Source: Candidatus Paceibacterota bacterium
Lineage (GTDB): Bacteria; Verrucomicrobiota; Verrucomicrobiia; Limisphaerales; UBA8199
Assembly: GCA_035452965.1 (NCBI GenBank)
Contig: DAOTCE010000013.1
Coordinates: 1-64,000, forward strand
Length of the DNA: 64,000 nucleotides
Direction: 5' to 3'
Part shown: in pieces, positions 34,255-42,752 of the stretch
Layout: each line of letters begins with the position of its first letter
Position numbering within the stretch: the first letter of the stretch is position 1
The notes under the pieces: generated by a model
What the model saw: only the letters and a program-made list of their open reading frames with translations
The model's database searches: none
Told to the model about the DNA's origin: nothing
Position numbers and translations under genes: made by a program

Positions 34255-35628
34255 ATGACGACTGGATCCGATAAAGCCTCCGCTCGCGAAGATTGGTCGC
34301 CGACGTCCTGGCAAAGCCGGCCCGCCGCCCAGCAACCGGTCTATCCCGACCCCGACGCGCTGCACCGCGCGCTGGGCCAATTGGCGCGGCTGCCGCCCCT
34401 GGTCACCAGTTGGGAAATCGAGAACCTTAAGCAGCAGCTGGCCGAGGCGACTCGAGGCGAGCGGTTCCTGCTCCAGGGCGGCGACTGTTCTGAAAGCTTC
34501 GACGATTGCGAATCCGCCGCCATCGCGAGCAAGCTCAAGATTCTCCTGCAGATGAGCCTTGTGCTGGTGCAGGGCGGGAAGAAACGGGTGACGCGCATCG
34601 GCCGTTTCGCGGGCCAATACGCCAAGCCACGCTCCGCCGACACCGAAACGCACAAGGGCACCACCCTGCCCAGCTACCGCGGCGACATGATCAACCGCGC
34701 CGGCTTCTCCCGCGAAGACCGGACGCCGAACCCCGACTTTCTGCTGCGCGCATACGAGCGGTCCGGCCTCACGATTAACTTCATCCGCTCCCTGATCGAA
34801 GGCGGCTTTGCCGATCTGCACCATCCGGAATACTGGGAGCTGGGTTTCGTGGCCAACTCACCCCACGCCGCCGAATACATGCGCATGGTCCAAACCATCG
34901 GTGAGTCGCTGCGCTTCATGGAAACGATCACCGGCAGCGTGCTGGCCGACATCAACCGCGTGGATTTCTACACCAGCCACGAGGGCCTGCATCTCTATTA
35001 CGAGCAGGCGCAGACCCGCCAGGTGCCGCGCCGCACCGGCTGGTACAACCTCTCCACCCACTTTCCCTGGATCGGCGACCGGACCCGCGCGCTGAACGGG
35101 GCGCACGTCGAGTATTTCCGCGGCATCGCCAACCCCATCGGCCTCAAGATCGGCCCCTCAGTCACCCCAGACGAGGTGCTGGCGCTGGACGCGGTGCTCA
35201 ACCCGCAGAATGACCCGGGGCGCCTCACCTTCATCCACCGGTTCGGCGCGGACCGCGTCGAGAAGTGCCTGCCGCCGCTGGCCGAGGCCATCCAGCGCGC
35301 CGGCCGCAAGGTGTTGTGGTGCTGTGATCCCATGCACGGCAACACCGAGACGACCAAGGGCGGCATCAAGACCCGCCGCTTCGAGAAGATCCTCCGCGAG
35401 CTGGAGACTTCCTGCCGCATCCTCAAGGACTGCGGCACCCACCTTGGCGGCGTGCACTTCGAGCTGACCGGGGACAATGTCACCGAATGCGTCGGCGGCG
35501 CCAGCGGCGTCACGGAGGCCGATCTCAGCCGCGACTACCGCACCACGCTCGACCCGCGCCTCAATTACGAGCAGTCCATGGAAATGGCCCTGCTCCTGGC
35601 GCGGCTCTTGTCGCAGAACCGCGAGTAG
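34255..35628 (+). CDS. aroG: 3-deoxy-7-phosphoheptulonate synthase, class II
   Basis: The 457-residue enzyme catalyses the first step of the shikimate pathway, condensing phosphoenolpyruvate with erythrose 4-phosphate. Class II hallmarks include FLLQGGDCSESF near residue 63, RIGRFAGQYAKPRS near 113, WIGDRTRALNGAHVEY near 266, VLWCCDPMHGNTE near 350 and HFELTGDNVTECVGG near 400. The start at 34255 (MTTGSDK) follows a purine-rich GATAAGT and is preferred over an ATG 57 bases upstream. There are no neighbouring aro genes, so it is a single-gene locus. Confidence 0.95.
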   Translation: MTTGSDKASAREDWSPTSWQSRPAAQQPVYPDPDALHRALGQLARLPPLVTSWEIENLKQQLAEATRGERFLLQGGDCSESFDDCESAAIASKLKILLQMSLVLVQGGKKRVTRIGRFAGQYAKPRSADTETHKGTTLPSYRGDMINRAGFSREDRTPNPDFLLRAYERSGLTINFIRSLIEGGFADLHHPEYWELGFVANSPHAAEYMRMVQTIGESLRFMETITGSVLADINRVDFYTSHEGLHLYYEQAQTRQVPRRTGWYNLSTHFPWIGDRTRALNGAHVEYFRGIANPIGLKIGPSVTPDEVLALDAVLNPQNDPGRLTFIHRFGADRVEKCLPPLAEAIQRAGRKVLWCCDPMHGNTETTKGGIKTRRFEKILRELETSCRILKDCGTHLGGVHFELTGDNVTECVGGASGVTEADLSRDYRTTLDPRLNYEQSMEMALLLARLLSQNRE

Positions 35629-35818
35629 TTGGCGTGGTGTTCATGAACAAAGTGGCCTGTATTTTACACATGTGCTGCGCCGGGATTATTGCTCGCTTCA
35701 GCGCACAAATCGAACTGAGCGCCGACTGTCGCCAAAGTAATCCCCTCCTCTGCGGAGAACAGAGCCACGGCGCACAAACCGCCACGCCCAAGCTTCCCGG
35801 AGGACAACCAAATACGCC

Positions 35819-35869
35819 ATGACAGAGGAAGTTCCTCAACTGGGCAAACCCCAACTCGTCAAGCTCTGA
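35819..35869 (+). CDS. Possible 16-residue leader peptide upstream of DUF5808 gene
   Basis: ATG at 35819 opens a frame MTEEVPQLGKPQLVKL that ends in TGA overlapping the next ATG by one base (TGATG). A GGAGG stretch lies 15 bases upstream, rather far. Translational coupling is plausible, but such a short frame may be chance. Confidence 0.3.
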   Translation: MTEEVPQLGKPQLVKL

Positions 35870-36111
35870 TGGATCAGGAGACCATCAACCAGGCGGAGTG
35901 GCGGAACCCGGACAATTGGAGCGGGCCAAAGTGGCTGTCCGTGTACTTCAGCAAGCGCGATTCGAGAGTGTGGGTGCCGGAGCAAATACCGGCCCTCGGT
36001 TGGACGGTCAACCTGGGCCGTCCGGGTGGTGTGGCGTGGCTGTTTGCCGTAATCGTCGGGCTGCCGTTGCTGGTCCTGGGGGCATGCCTGTTGGCGATCT
36101 CCTTTCGCTGA
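35869..36111 (+). CDS. DUF5808 small membrane protein
   Basis: The 80-residue protein has the DUF5808 pattern: NPDNWSGPKWLSVYFSKRDSRVWVPEQIPALGWTVNLGRPGG followed by a single C-terminal helix (residues about 56-77). The NxxGRP segment is the conserved core. The function is unknown in the family. It stands alone between the DAHP synthase gene and a convergent secreted-protein gene. Confidence 0.8.
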   Translation: MDQETINQAEWRNPDNWSGPKWLSVYFSKRDSRVWVPEQIPALGWTVNLGRPGGVAWLFAVIVGLPLLVLGACLLAISFR

Positions 36112-36161
36112 GCGCCGTTGGGGCTGGGCGCTTTTGGTGAAGCGCGGGCCGGAATGCAAGA

Positions 36162-37907
36162 TCACTTGGGAATGCTCACAACCACTTCCTGGACTGTGAC
36201 CGTCCCGGTGAAAGGCACGGTGAGCACGATACGCCCTTCTTCAGGCCCGGCTCGACCGTCTTTGCGATACGGATTGTGCGGCAGCACAGGCCAGGTAATG
36301 CTCGACTTCCCGGGCAGCACGACGCGCCAGCCATTGTGCTCAAACCAGGTTCCTGCTTGCGCGGCTGTCAGCTTCAATGGTTCTGATCCGAGCCGGCCGG
36401 CCTTGCCCGAGGCGGCGCGCCAACCTGTCCCGGGCGCAGGCAGGAAGGTGACGTGCGCTTCCACTGGAGCAGTCGGTGCGTAAGCCCGCGCCGCAAAGGT
36501 CAGCCGCGCCCGGTCAGGCTTGGAAACGTCCAAGACCACGCTGCACTCCGCCGACCCGTATTCGAGCCCGAGACGCTGGCCGTCAGATGCCAGAGTGGCT
36601 TTGGAGGGGACGTGGAGGAGGCCGGCAGGCTGCGAGAATTTGGGGTTCTCATCCCCGGGATGATGTTTGAGCAAGCTGGTGTCTCCGACCGTGAAGGTGC
36701 TCCAGAGCGGCTGCAGCTTTGTGTTTCCACCGCCCAGGATCAGACCCGTGCTTTCGTGGAAGAGGCTGATCAGGTTCTGACGGTCCTGAATCCAGCGGCT
36801 GGAGGACACAGGGCAAGTGTAAGCCGACAGGACGCCGCACCACGGGCCCTTCCGGACCACGGAGGCTTTCCCGTCATCCGTCACGAATACCGAATCGCGG
36901 TCCAGGCTCGGGGAGGAGGCAACCGAGCCTTCTTCGCCGTAAAGCAGCAGGGAGGCCAGTGTATCGGCGTGCTCAGTCGGCGGCCGTCCCCTGAGCCGGT
37001 TCCATTGCAGGCGCAACAAATCGCGTCCCTCGGCGCAGAATGTGAAACCTGCACCGGGCAGGGTGATCCTGCGCAAATAGGGATTCCGCTCGTCAATCGT
37101 CTCAATGCAGCTCCCATCGGGATAGGTGAACCGCGAATGGAACCGGGCGGCGCGCTCAAGAGCATCGAAGACCTTCCTGTCTTGCGAGAGGCCGTAGTAG
37201 GTTCCGAGCGCGTCCACGTAAACGGTGTTGTAATTGACGACCGGGCCAAGGTGTTCCGACCAGAAACCAATCCGGTCCTGCGCTTCAGCTACACGGGCGA
37301 GAAATGCGCCAGCTGTGGCGCACCACTCCGGATGATTCAACGTCTTCCCGGCAACATAGAGCCCCATGGCATGGTGGGCCGGAATGTTATGGACCCGGGA
37401 CATTTCGCGCTTCACGATTCCCGAATATCCAAGCTCCAGCGCACTCTGCCAGCGCGCGCGCCGCTCAGGCGGCATGGCGCTTTGAATCAGGCTGAAGGCC
37501 CTTGCCCAGCGTGAATAGACCCACGGATTGAAGTGGTTACCCCAGGTCGAGTTGTCTTTCTTGCGGAAGACCCAGCGGCCTTCCTTGTCCTGCGTGGCGG
37601 CGAGCACATCGCCACCCCGCATGATCGCCTCAAGCAGACTTGGATCATGGTAGCAGGGATTTCTCGAATCGTTCAGCGCCCAGGCGGCCGCCAGAGGATA
37701 GATCACGTTCTGGTCTGTGGGAATCCAGATTCCCTTGCCAAAACACCCGTTTGTCCGGTCCTGTCCCTTTAATATGCTGGGAACCGCCTTGGCCAGCACC
37801 GGCAGAAACTCCCGCTTAAAATGCCAATGGGAGGTGTCTGCTGCCTCGGCTCGGCCTGCGACCGCTGCAGCCAGAAGTAACGCAAAGTGAAGGAACGACC
37901 ATCTCAT
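36162..37907 (-). CDS. Secreted alpha/alpha-toroid-like protein, possible polysaccharide-acting enzyme
   Basis: The 581-residue product starts with a signal peptide (MRWSFLHFALLLAAAVAGRAEA). Its first 400 residues are helix-rich and resemble alpha-alpha-toroid polysaccharide lyases or glycosidases (TNGCFGKGIWIPTDQNVIYPLAAAWAL, WGNHFNPWVYSRWARAF, NYNTVYVDALGTYYGLS); the last third is beta-rich (FSQPAGLLHVPSKATLASDGQRLG, TWPVLPHNPYRK). I recognise no catalytic set with confidence. The start at 37907 gives a clean signal sequence; longer upstream readings overlap the next gene. Confidence 0.65.
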   Translation of the reverse strand: MRWSFLHFALLLAAAVAGRAEAADTSHWHFKREFLPVLAKAVPSILKGQDRTNGCFGKGIWIPTDQNVIYPLAAAWALNDSRNPCYHDPSLLEAIMRGGDVLAATQDKEGRWVFRKKDNSTWGNHFNPWVYSRWARAFSLIQSAMPPERRARWQSALELGYSGIVKREMSRVHNIPAHHAMGLYVAGKTLNHPEWCATAGAFLARVAEAQDRIGFWSEHLGPVVNYNTVYVDALGTYYGLSQDRKVFDALERAARFHSRFTYPDGSCIETIDERNPYLRRITLPGAGFTFCAEGRDLLRLQWNRLRGRPPTEHADTLASLLLYGEEGSVASSPSLDRDSVFVTDDGKASVVRKGPWCGVLSAYTCPVSSSRWIQDRQNLISLFHESTGLILGGGNTKLQPLWSTFTVGDTSLLKHHPGDENPKFSQPAGLLHVPSKATLASDGQRLGLEYGSAECSVVLDVSKPDRARLTFAARAYAPTAPVEAHVTFLPAPGTGWRAASGKAGRLGSEPLKLTAAQAGTWFEHNGWRVVLPGKSSITWPVLPHNPYRKDGRAGPEEGRIVLTVPFTGTVTVQEVVVSIPK

Positions 37908-37978
37908 GTGCCAGCGCGGCCGTCCTCGCATATCTTCGGTGCGGCCGTCTTCGTCACACTCAACCGGCTGCCGGGGCG

Positions 37979-38959
37979 CTAAGGCACCCAGCGCGCGCGG
38001 TAGAACCGGCGGGGCATCCCAATCGCTTCGTCGTCCACGCAATCAAAGTAGCCGCCCATTGTGACGTTGGTTCTTAAAGGCACCCAATTCAGAAGATTCG
38101 TAGAGGCATCGACCGCAAAGACCAAATCAGGGATGCCGGACAGGCGCAAGACCGGAGCGCCGCCCAGCAATCCAAATAGCCGGACTTGCGGCGAAGGCAG
38201 CGAAGCGGTAACGAGGTAGTTGTCGAATACCATGTAATTGTCGCCCGGCGCGCTTGGCTCAAAGACCACCCACCCAGCATCAATGTCTCCCAGATTCAGC
38301 GGCGAACCAAGCGTGGTGATTGGCTGGTTGGTCGCCAACAGGGCACCATTGAACGTGGCGCTCCAGCGGTTACTCATAAAATCCAACTCCAAATTCAGCG
38401 GGTATGCAACGCCGTTCGCGAACTCCAGTCCGGTTGCCACTCGGGAGTTGGTGCTATCCAGGTAATAGTAAACCTTGCGTTCATAGTTGTCGAAATCCAG
38501 GCTAACCAGTTCATCTCCCTCCTGATTGTAAACGCTCCAGAAAAAGTTATCGTAGTTCTCATTCGTTTCGCTGGAGTCATAGATGCTGAACATCACCGAG
38601 AACTTAACATACGGGAGGGTCTTGTTGATTGGCTGGTAGACTAGCAGGTAGTTATCTCCCTCTGCTGGCGCCTCGAACCCGATGTAGCCCTGCTGCCCTT
38701 GCCCAGGGAACTCGCCCACCACCAGACCATTGCCGCCGGAACCTATGCCCCTCCAACCCGCCTGACCTGCCAGCGTGAATTCGGAATTGTAGCCCTCGCT
38801 GATTTCAAAGCCGGTCGAGTAAACGGTCGTTGCAAGCAGAGCGGCCGGATTGAAGACGGCAAGGATAACAACGATGATCAGTGGAATGACACTAAGAAGC
38901 AATCGCCCTTTCGTAGCACCGTCCCGATAGGAAAAGTAGTTAACAGACGTGGTCACCAT
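37979..38959 (-). CDS. Secreted hypothetical protein with Verrucomicrobia C-terminal module
   Basis: The 326-residue protein has a long N-terminal region with a hydrophobic helix (residues about 20-42) and a beta-rich body (FSVMFSIYDSSETNENYDNFFWSVYN, MVFDNYLVTAS) resembling lectin/LamG-like passenger proteins. The C-terminal 60 residues (LRLSGIPDLVFAVDASTNLLNWVPLRTN to MPRRFYRARWVP) match the module at the ends of the RCC1 and beta-helix proteins in this window. It may be co-transcribed with the next gene. No enzymatic motif is seen. Confidence 0.65.
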   Translation of the reverse strand: MVTTSVNYFSYRDGATKGRLLLSVIPLIIVVILAVFNPAALLATTVYSTGFEISEGYNSEFTLAGQAGWRGIGSGGNGLVVGEFPGQGQQGYIGFEAPAEGDNYLLVYQPINKTLPYVKFSVMFSIYDSSETNENYDNFFWSVYNQEGDELVSLDFDNYERKVYYYLDSTNSRVATGLEFANGVAYPLNLELDFMSNRWSATFNGALLATNQPITTLGSPLNLGDIDAGWVVFEPSAPGDNYMVFDNYLVTASLPSPQVRLFGLLGGAPVLRLSGIPDLVFAVDASTNLLNWVPLRTNVTMGGYFDCVDDEAIGMPRRFYRARWVP

Positions 38960-39327
38960 GCGATGCTACCTTGCCCCCCCGCACAGTCAAGGCCAAACCG
39001 GGGAAAGGGGTCAGGAACACCTTTTTCGGAGCCGAAGGCGACGTGTCCTCCTCGATGAAGTGGGCAGTCCCGGCGTTGCCCGAGAGCAGCAGACCAGGCC
39101 AACCTAAGTCCCTCACCCCACCTCGGGCAACACCGACCGGCAACTCCCCCATCCTCCCGTCGCTCTCCACGTCTACGCCGCCCTCGTCACCTCATTGGGC
39201 GCGGCACCAACACACGGGTTCGATTCCCTTAAAGTGGGTCGGACGGAGGAGGGGATGTACTGTTTTTCCCGAGGTCGCAGTTTACTGCACTTTTACCGCA
39301 CACCTTCAAAAAACCCAATGAAATCAA
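38960..39327. other. Gene-free stretch before tRNA-Gly
   Basis: I see no supported coding region. On the plus strand at 39216-39230 lies GGGTTCGATTCCCTT, identical to the T-arm region of the nearby tRNA-Gly gene but in opposite orientation, so the two form a 15-bp inverted repeat 108 bases apart. Confidence 0.5.
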
Positions 39328-39401
39328 TGGAGCGGGTGAAGGGAATCGAACCCTCATCTCAGGCTTGGGAAGCCCGCATTCTACCACTGAACCACACCCG
39401 C
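39328..39401 (-). tRNA. tRNA-Gly (CCC), CCA end encoded
   Basis: The minus strand folds into a full cloverleaf: seven-base acceptor (GCGGGTG with CACCCGC), D arm GTTC/GAAT, anticodon stem CGGGC/GCCTG with loop TTCCCAA and anticodon CCC, a four-base variable loop, and T arm GAGGG/CCCTT with loop TTCGATT. Discriminator T and encoded CCA follow. It decodes GGG. Confidence 0.95.
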
Positions 39402-39554
39402 CACCGTTGCTCTCTATATGTAGCAGGAACCCCGCGTCGGCGCAATACCCTTGTTGCCCTTATTTCACCTGCGGGCCTGGCCCGTTCCTCCCGGCCATTT
39501 AGGGATTTACTTGGCCTGAATTTTCGGCCTGAATGACAGTCTATTAACTTTATC

Positions 39555-40856
39555 ATGAATACCGTATCCAACAGTTTGACTTCACGCCGGGATTTCCTAA
39601 GAACCTCTGCACTGGTCGGCGGCGCGTTGGCCGCCCCGGCTATTTTGCCGGGACAACTCTTCGGCCAGGGAAACTCTGACACCCTGCGCGTCGGCTTGAT
39701 CGGTTGCGGCGGACGGGGTTCCGGCGCCGCCAGCCAGGCGATCAATGCCGACCCCAAGGTGGTGCTGACCGCGATGGGCGACGCGTTCGAGGATCAACTC
39801 CAACGCAGCCTGCAGAGCCTTCAAAAGCAGCACCCCGACAAGGTGAAAGTCACCCCCGAGAAGTGCTTCGTCGGGCTGGACGCCTACCAAAAGGTAATTG
39901 ACAGCGGCGTGGATGTCGTGCTGCTGGCCGCTCCCCCGGGCTTCCGCCCCGTCCATCTCAAGGCGGCGGTTGACGCCGGCAAGCATATCTTCTGCGAGAA
40001 GCCAATGGCTACCGACGCGCCAGGTGTTCGCGCCGTGCTCGAGTCGGTCAAGGCGGCCAAGGTGAAAAACCTCTCGCTGGTAGCCGGTTTTTGCTGGCGC
40101 TACGACGATGCGCGCCGGGAGTTCTACAAGCGCATTCACGAAGGCGCGATCGGCGACCTCCGCTCGGTTTATGCCACTTACTATGCGGGGCAGGTCAAAC
40201 CGATGCCCGCCCCCGGCGAGCGCCCGGCAGGCATGGGCGACCTGGAGTGGCAAATGCGAAATTGGTACAACTTCACCTGGCTCTCCGGCGATGGCTACGT
40301 CGAACAAGCCTGCCACAGCGTGGACAAGGTGGCCTGGGCGCTCAAAGATGTGCCGCCGCTTAAAGCCGTCGCGGTGGGCGGGCGCCAGACACCCAATCAC
40401 CAGGGCAATATCTTCGATCACATGTTCGTCGTGTACGAGTATCCGGACGACCTGCGCGCGTTTGTAGGGCAGCGGCAGGTGGGCAACACGTACACCGACA
40501 ATTCCGACTACATCATGGGCAGCACCGGCTTCGCCAAAATTCAGGGCTGGACCGGCGTGATGATCAAGGGCAAGGAAAACTGGCGCTACAAGGGCCCCAA
40601 GACCGACATGTACCAAAACGAGCACAACGAACTGTTCGCCAGCATCCGCAGCGGCAAGCCGATCAACGACGGCGTGTGGATGGCGCACAGCACGCTCTTG
40701 GGCATCCTGGGCCGAATGGCCGCCTACACCGGCCAGGAAATCACCTGGGAACAGGCTATGAATTCACAGGAGAAGCTGGTGCCTGACCAGCTTGACTGGA
40801 AGATGAAGCTGGACTTTCCGTCCATGGCCCAGCCGGGCGTGACCAAGCTCGTGTAA
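39555..40856 (+). CDS. TAT-exported Gfo/Idh/MocA oxidoreductase
   Basis: The 433-residue product begins with a TAT signal (SRRDFLRTSALVGGALAAPAIL) and then the dinucleotide-binding site RVGLIGCGGRGSGAASQAI near residue 47, FCEKPMATDAPGVRAVLES (EKP) near 148 and the C-terminal domain with AGFCWRYDDARREFYKRI and YPDDLRAFVGQRQVGNTYTDNSDY. It is followed by two epimerase-like genes on the same strand. Substrate unknown; sugar oxidation in the periplasm is inferred from the signal and family. Confidence 0.92.
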   Translation: MNTVSNSLTSRRDFLRTSALVGGALAAPAILPGQLFGQGNSDTLRVGLIGCGGRGSGAASQAINADPKVVLTAMGDAFEDQLQRSLQSLQKQHPDKVKVTPEKCFVGLDAYQKVIDSGVDVVLLAAPPGFRPVHLKAAVDAGKHIFCEKPMATDAPGVRAVLESVKAAKVKNLSLVAGFCWRYDDARREFYKRIHEGAIGDLRSVYATYYAGQVKPMPAPGERPAGMGDLEWQMRNWYNFTWLSGDGYVEQACHSVDKVAWALKDVPPLKAVAVGGRQTPNHQGNIFDHMFVVYEYPDDLRAFVGQRQVGNTYTDNSDYIMGSTGFAKIQGWTGVMIKGKENWRYKGPKTDMYQNEHNELFASIRSGKPINDGVWMAHSTLLGILGRMAAYTGQEITWEQAMNSQEKLVPDQLDWKMKLDFPSMAQPGVTKLV

Positions 40857-40884
40857 GCCGTGCCGGCACTATTCGTCTTGTCAT

Positions 40885-41793
40885 ATGAATCGGCGTGAAT
40901 TTCTGAATGCCGGCGCGGGCGCGCTTGCGCTGGCGGCTTTGGCTCCGGGGACGTCGTTTGCCGCCGAAGAAAAGCCAGCCGTGGCCGCCCCGAAACGGGC
41001 CATCAAAAAGGGCATCATGTGGGGCACGGTGGGGGTGGCGGGTTCCGTGGCCGAGAAGATGAAGGCCATCAAGGCGGCCGGCTTCGACGGCGCAGAGATG
41101 ATGAGCCACATGGAGGTGGAGGAGGTGTTGCGCGCGCGCGACGCCGCGGGCCTAGCGATCCCGAGCGTCTGCAATCGAGATCATTGGTCCAAGCCGCTAT
41201 CCCACCCCGATCCCAAGGTGCGCGAGGAGGGGCTGGAGTCGCTCAAGCAGGCTTTGCGCGACGCAAAGCGTTACGGCGCATCCTCGGTCCTGCTGGTGCC
41301 GGCGGTAGTCAGCAAGGAAGTCGCCTATGACGACGCTTACAAACGCTCCCAAGCGGAAATCCGCAAGGCCATTCCGTTGGCCGAGGAGTTGGGCGTCAAG
41401 ATTGCCATAGAGAATGTCTGGAACCATTTCCTGCTGAGCCCGCTGGAGGCCGCTCGCTACGTGGACGAATTCGACACCCCGGCCGTCGGCTGGCACTTTG
41501 ATGCCGGGAACATCCTCAACTACGGCTGGCCGGAGCAGTGGATTCGCATCCTCGGCCCGCGCATGAAGATGTTCCACATCAAGGAGTTCAGCCGCAAGAA
41601 GCGCGACAGCGAGGGCCTTTGGAAGGGTTTTGACGTCAAGCTGCTCGAGGGCGACAACGACTGGCCGGCGATTTTGAAAGCGGTGGACGACATCGGCTAC
41701 CATAGCTGGGCCATCACCGAACAGGGCGGCGGCGGGAGCCCGGAAGGGCTCAAGGACCTCGCCGACCGCCTGGGCAAGATTCTCGCCTCTTGA
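40885..41793 (+). CDS. Sugar phosphate isomerase/epimerase with TAT signal
   Basis: The 302-residue TIM-barrel protein starts MNRREFLNAGAGALALAALA, a TAT-type signal, and continues with IKKGIMWGTVGVAGSVAEKM, GVKIAIENVWNHFLLSPLEAARYVDEF (metal Glu), VGWHFDAGNILNYGWPEQWI (Asp) and MKMFHIKEFSRKKRDSEGL (His). It is exported. The following gene encodes a close paralogue lacking the signal (they share NVWNHFLLSPLEAAR, GWPEQWIRILGPR and HIKEFSRKK), so the pair arose by duplication. Confidence 0.88.
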   Translation: MNRREFLNAGAGALALAALAPGTSFAAEEKPAVAAPKRAIKKGIMWGTVGVAGSVAEKMKAIKAAGFDGAEMMSHMEVEEVLRARDAAGLAIPSVCNRDHWSKPLSHPDPKVREEGLESLKQALRDAKRYGASSVLLVPAVVSKEVAYDDAYKRSQAEIRKAIPLAEELGVKIAIENVWNHFLLSPLEAARYVDEFDTPAVGWHFDAGNILNYGWPEQWIRILGPRMKMFHIKEFSRKKRDSEGLWKGFDVKLLEGDNDWPAILKAVDDIGYHSWAITEQGGGGSPEGLKDLADRLGKILAS

Positions 41794-41800
41794 GGCGCCC

Positions 41801-42610
41801 ATGAAACGCAACCTGAAGAAAGGACTGTGGTACTCTTCCGCGCCGGGTGGGTCAGTACTGGAGAAGTTCCAGGCAGTCAAAGCCGCCGGCTTCGACGGCA
41901 TCGAACCGCCCAGCCACCTGGACCAGGAGGAAGTGCTGCGCGCGCGCGAGGCGACCGGACTGGCCATTCCCAGCGTTAGCTGCGGCAAGCACTCGCGCGG
42001 CCTTTCGCATCCGGACACCGCGCAACGCACCGAGGCGGTCGAGGGCCTCAAACACGCGCTGCGCGACGCCAAACGCTACGGCGCCTCATCCATCCTTGTG
42101 GTGGCCGGCGGCGTAACCCAGCAAGTCTCCTACGCCGACGCTTACCAGCGCGTGCAGGAGTCAGTGCGGCAAGCCGTGCCGCTGGCTGAAGAACTGGGCG
42201 TAAAGCTGGCCTTTGAGAACGTGTGGAACCATTTCCTGCTCAGCCCGCTTGAGGCCGCCCGCTTTGTGGACGAGTTTCGCAGCCCCGCGGTGGGCTGGCA
42301 ATTCGACGTCGGCAACGTGATAAACCTCGGCTGGCCCGAGCAGTGGATTCGCATCCTGGGCCCGCGCATACTAACGTTGCACATCAAGGAGTTCAGCCGC
42401 AAGAAGATGAATGAAAAGGGCCCATACGCGGGCTTCGCCGTTGAGTTCCTGGAGGGAGACAACGACTGGCCGACGGTGATGAAGGCGGTGGACGCCATCG
42501 GCTACCACGGCTGGGCTATCGTGGAGCCGGCGTGGCAGCCTAAAGATGTGGATCCGGCCGTCCGCCTCAAACAAATCTCCGCCAAGCTCGATCAAATCCT
42601 CGCCACGTAA
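41801..42610 (+). CDS. Cytoplasmic paralogue of the TAT-exported epimerase
   Basis: The 269-residue protein is about two-thirds identical by eye to the preceding gene's mature part: FQAVKAAGFDGIEPPSHLDQEEVLRAREATGLAIPSVS, LAFENVWNHFLLSPLEAARFVDEF, VGWQFDVGNVINLGWPEQWI and LTLHIKEFSRKKMNEKGP. It starts MKRNLKKGLWYSS with no signal peptide, so it acts inside the cell. Metal ligands Glu, Asp and His are kept. It begins eight bases after its neighbour and should be co-transcribed. Confidence 0.88.
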   Translation: MKRNLKKGLWYSSAPGGSVLEKFQAVKAAGFDGIEPPSHLDQEEVLRAREATGLAIPSVSCGKHSRGLSHPDTAQRTEAVEGLKHALRDAKRYGASSILVVAGGVTQQVSYADAYQRVQESVRQAVPLAEELGVKLAFENVWNHFLLSPLEAARFVDEFRSPAVGWQFDVGNVINLGWPEQWIRILGPRILTLHIKEFSRKKMNEKGPYAGFAVEFLEGDNDWPTVMKAVDAIGYHGWAIVEPAWQPKDVDPAVRLKQISAKLDQILAT

Positions 42611-42752
42611 TTGCCGGGCAGCACTTGTCCGCAGGCGCTCAGCACAACGCCGGCTTCAAGTCGAGCATACCCAAAGCCACCCGGTGAGAAATAAACGTCT
42701 CCACCGGTCCGTGATGGCAGCGTGAGGCCGCGTGTGAAGGCAGGCGGAAGGG

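Noticed and set aside
39195..39536. A plus-strand ORF of 113 codons containing VKGIEPSSQAWEARILPLNHTR
   Set aside because: It runs antisense through the tRNA-Gly gene; the residues are the known spurious translation of a tRNA.
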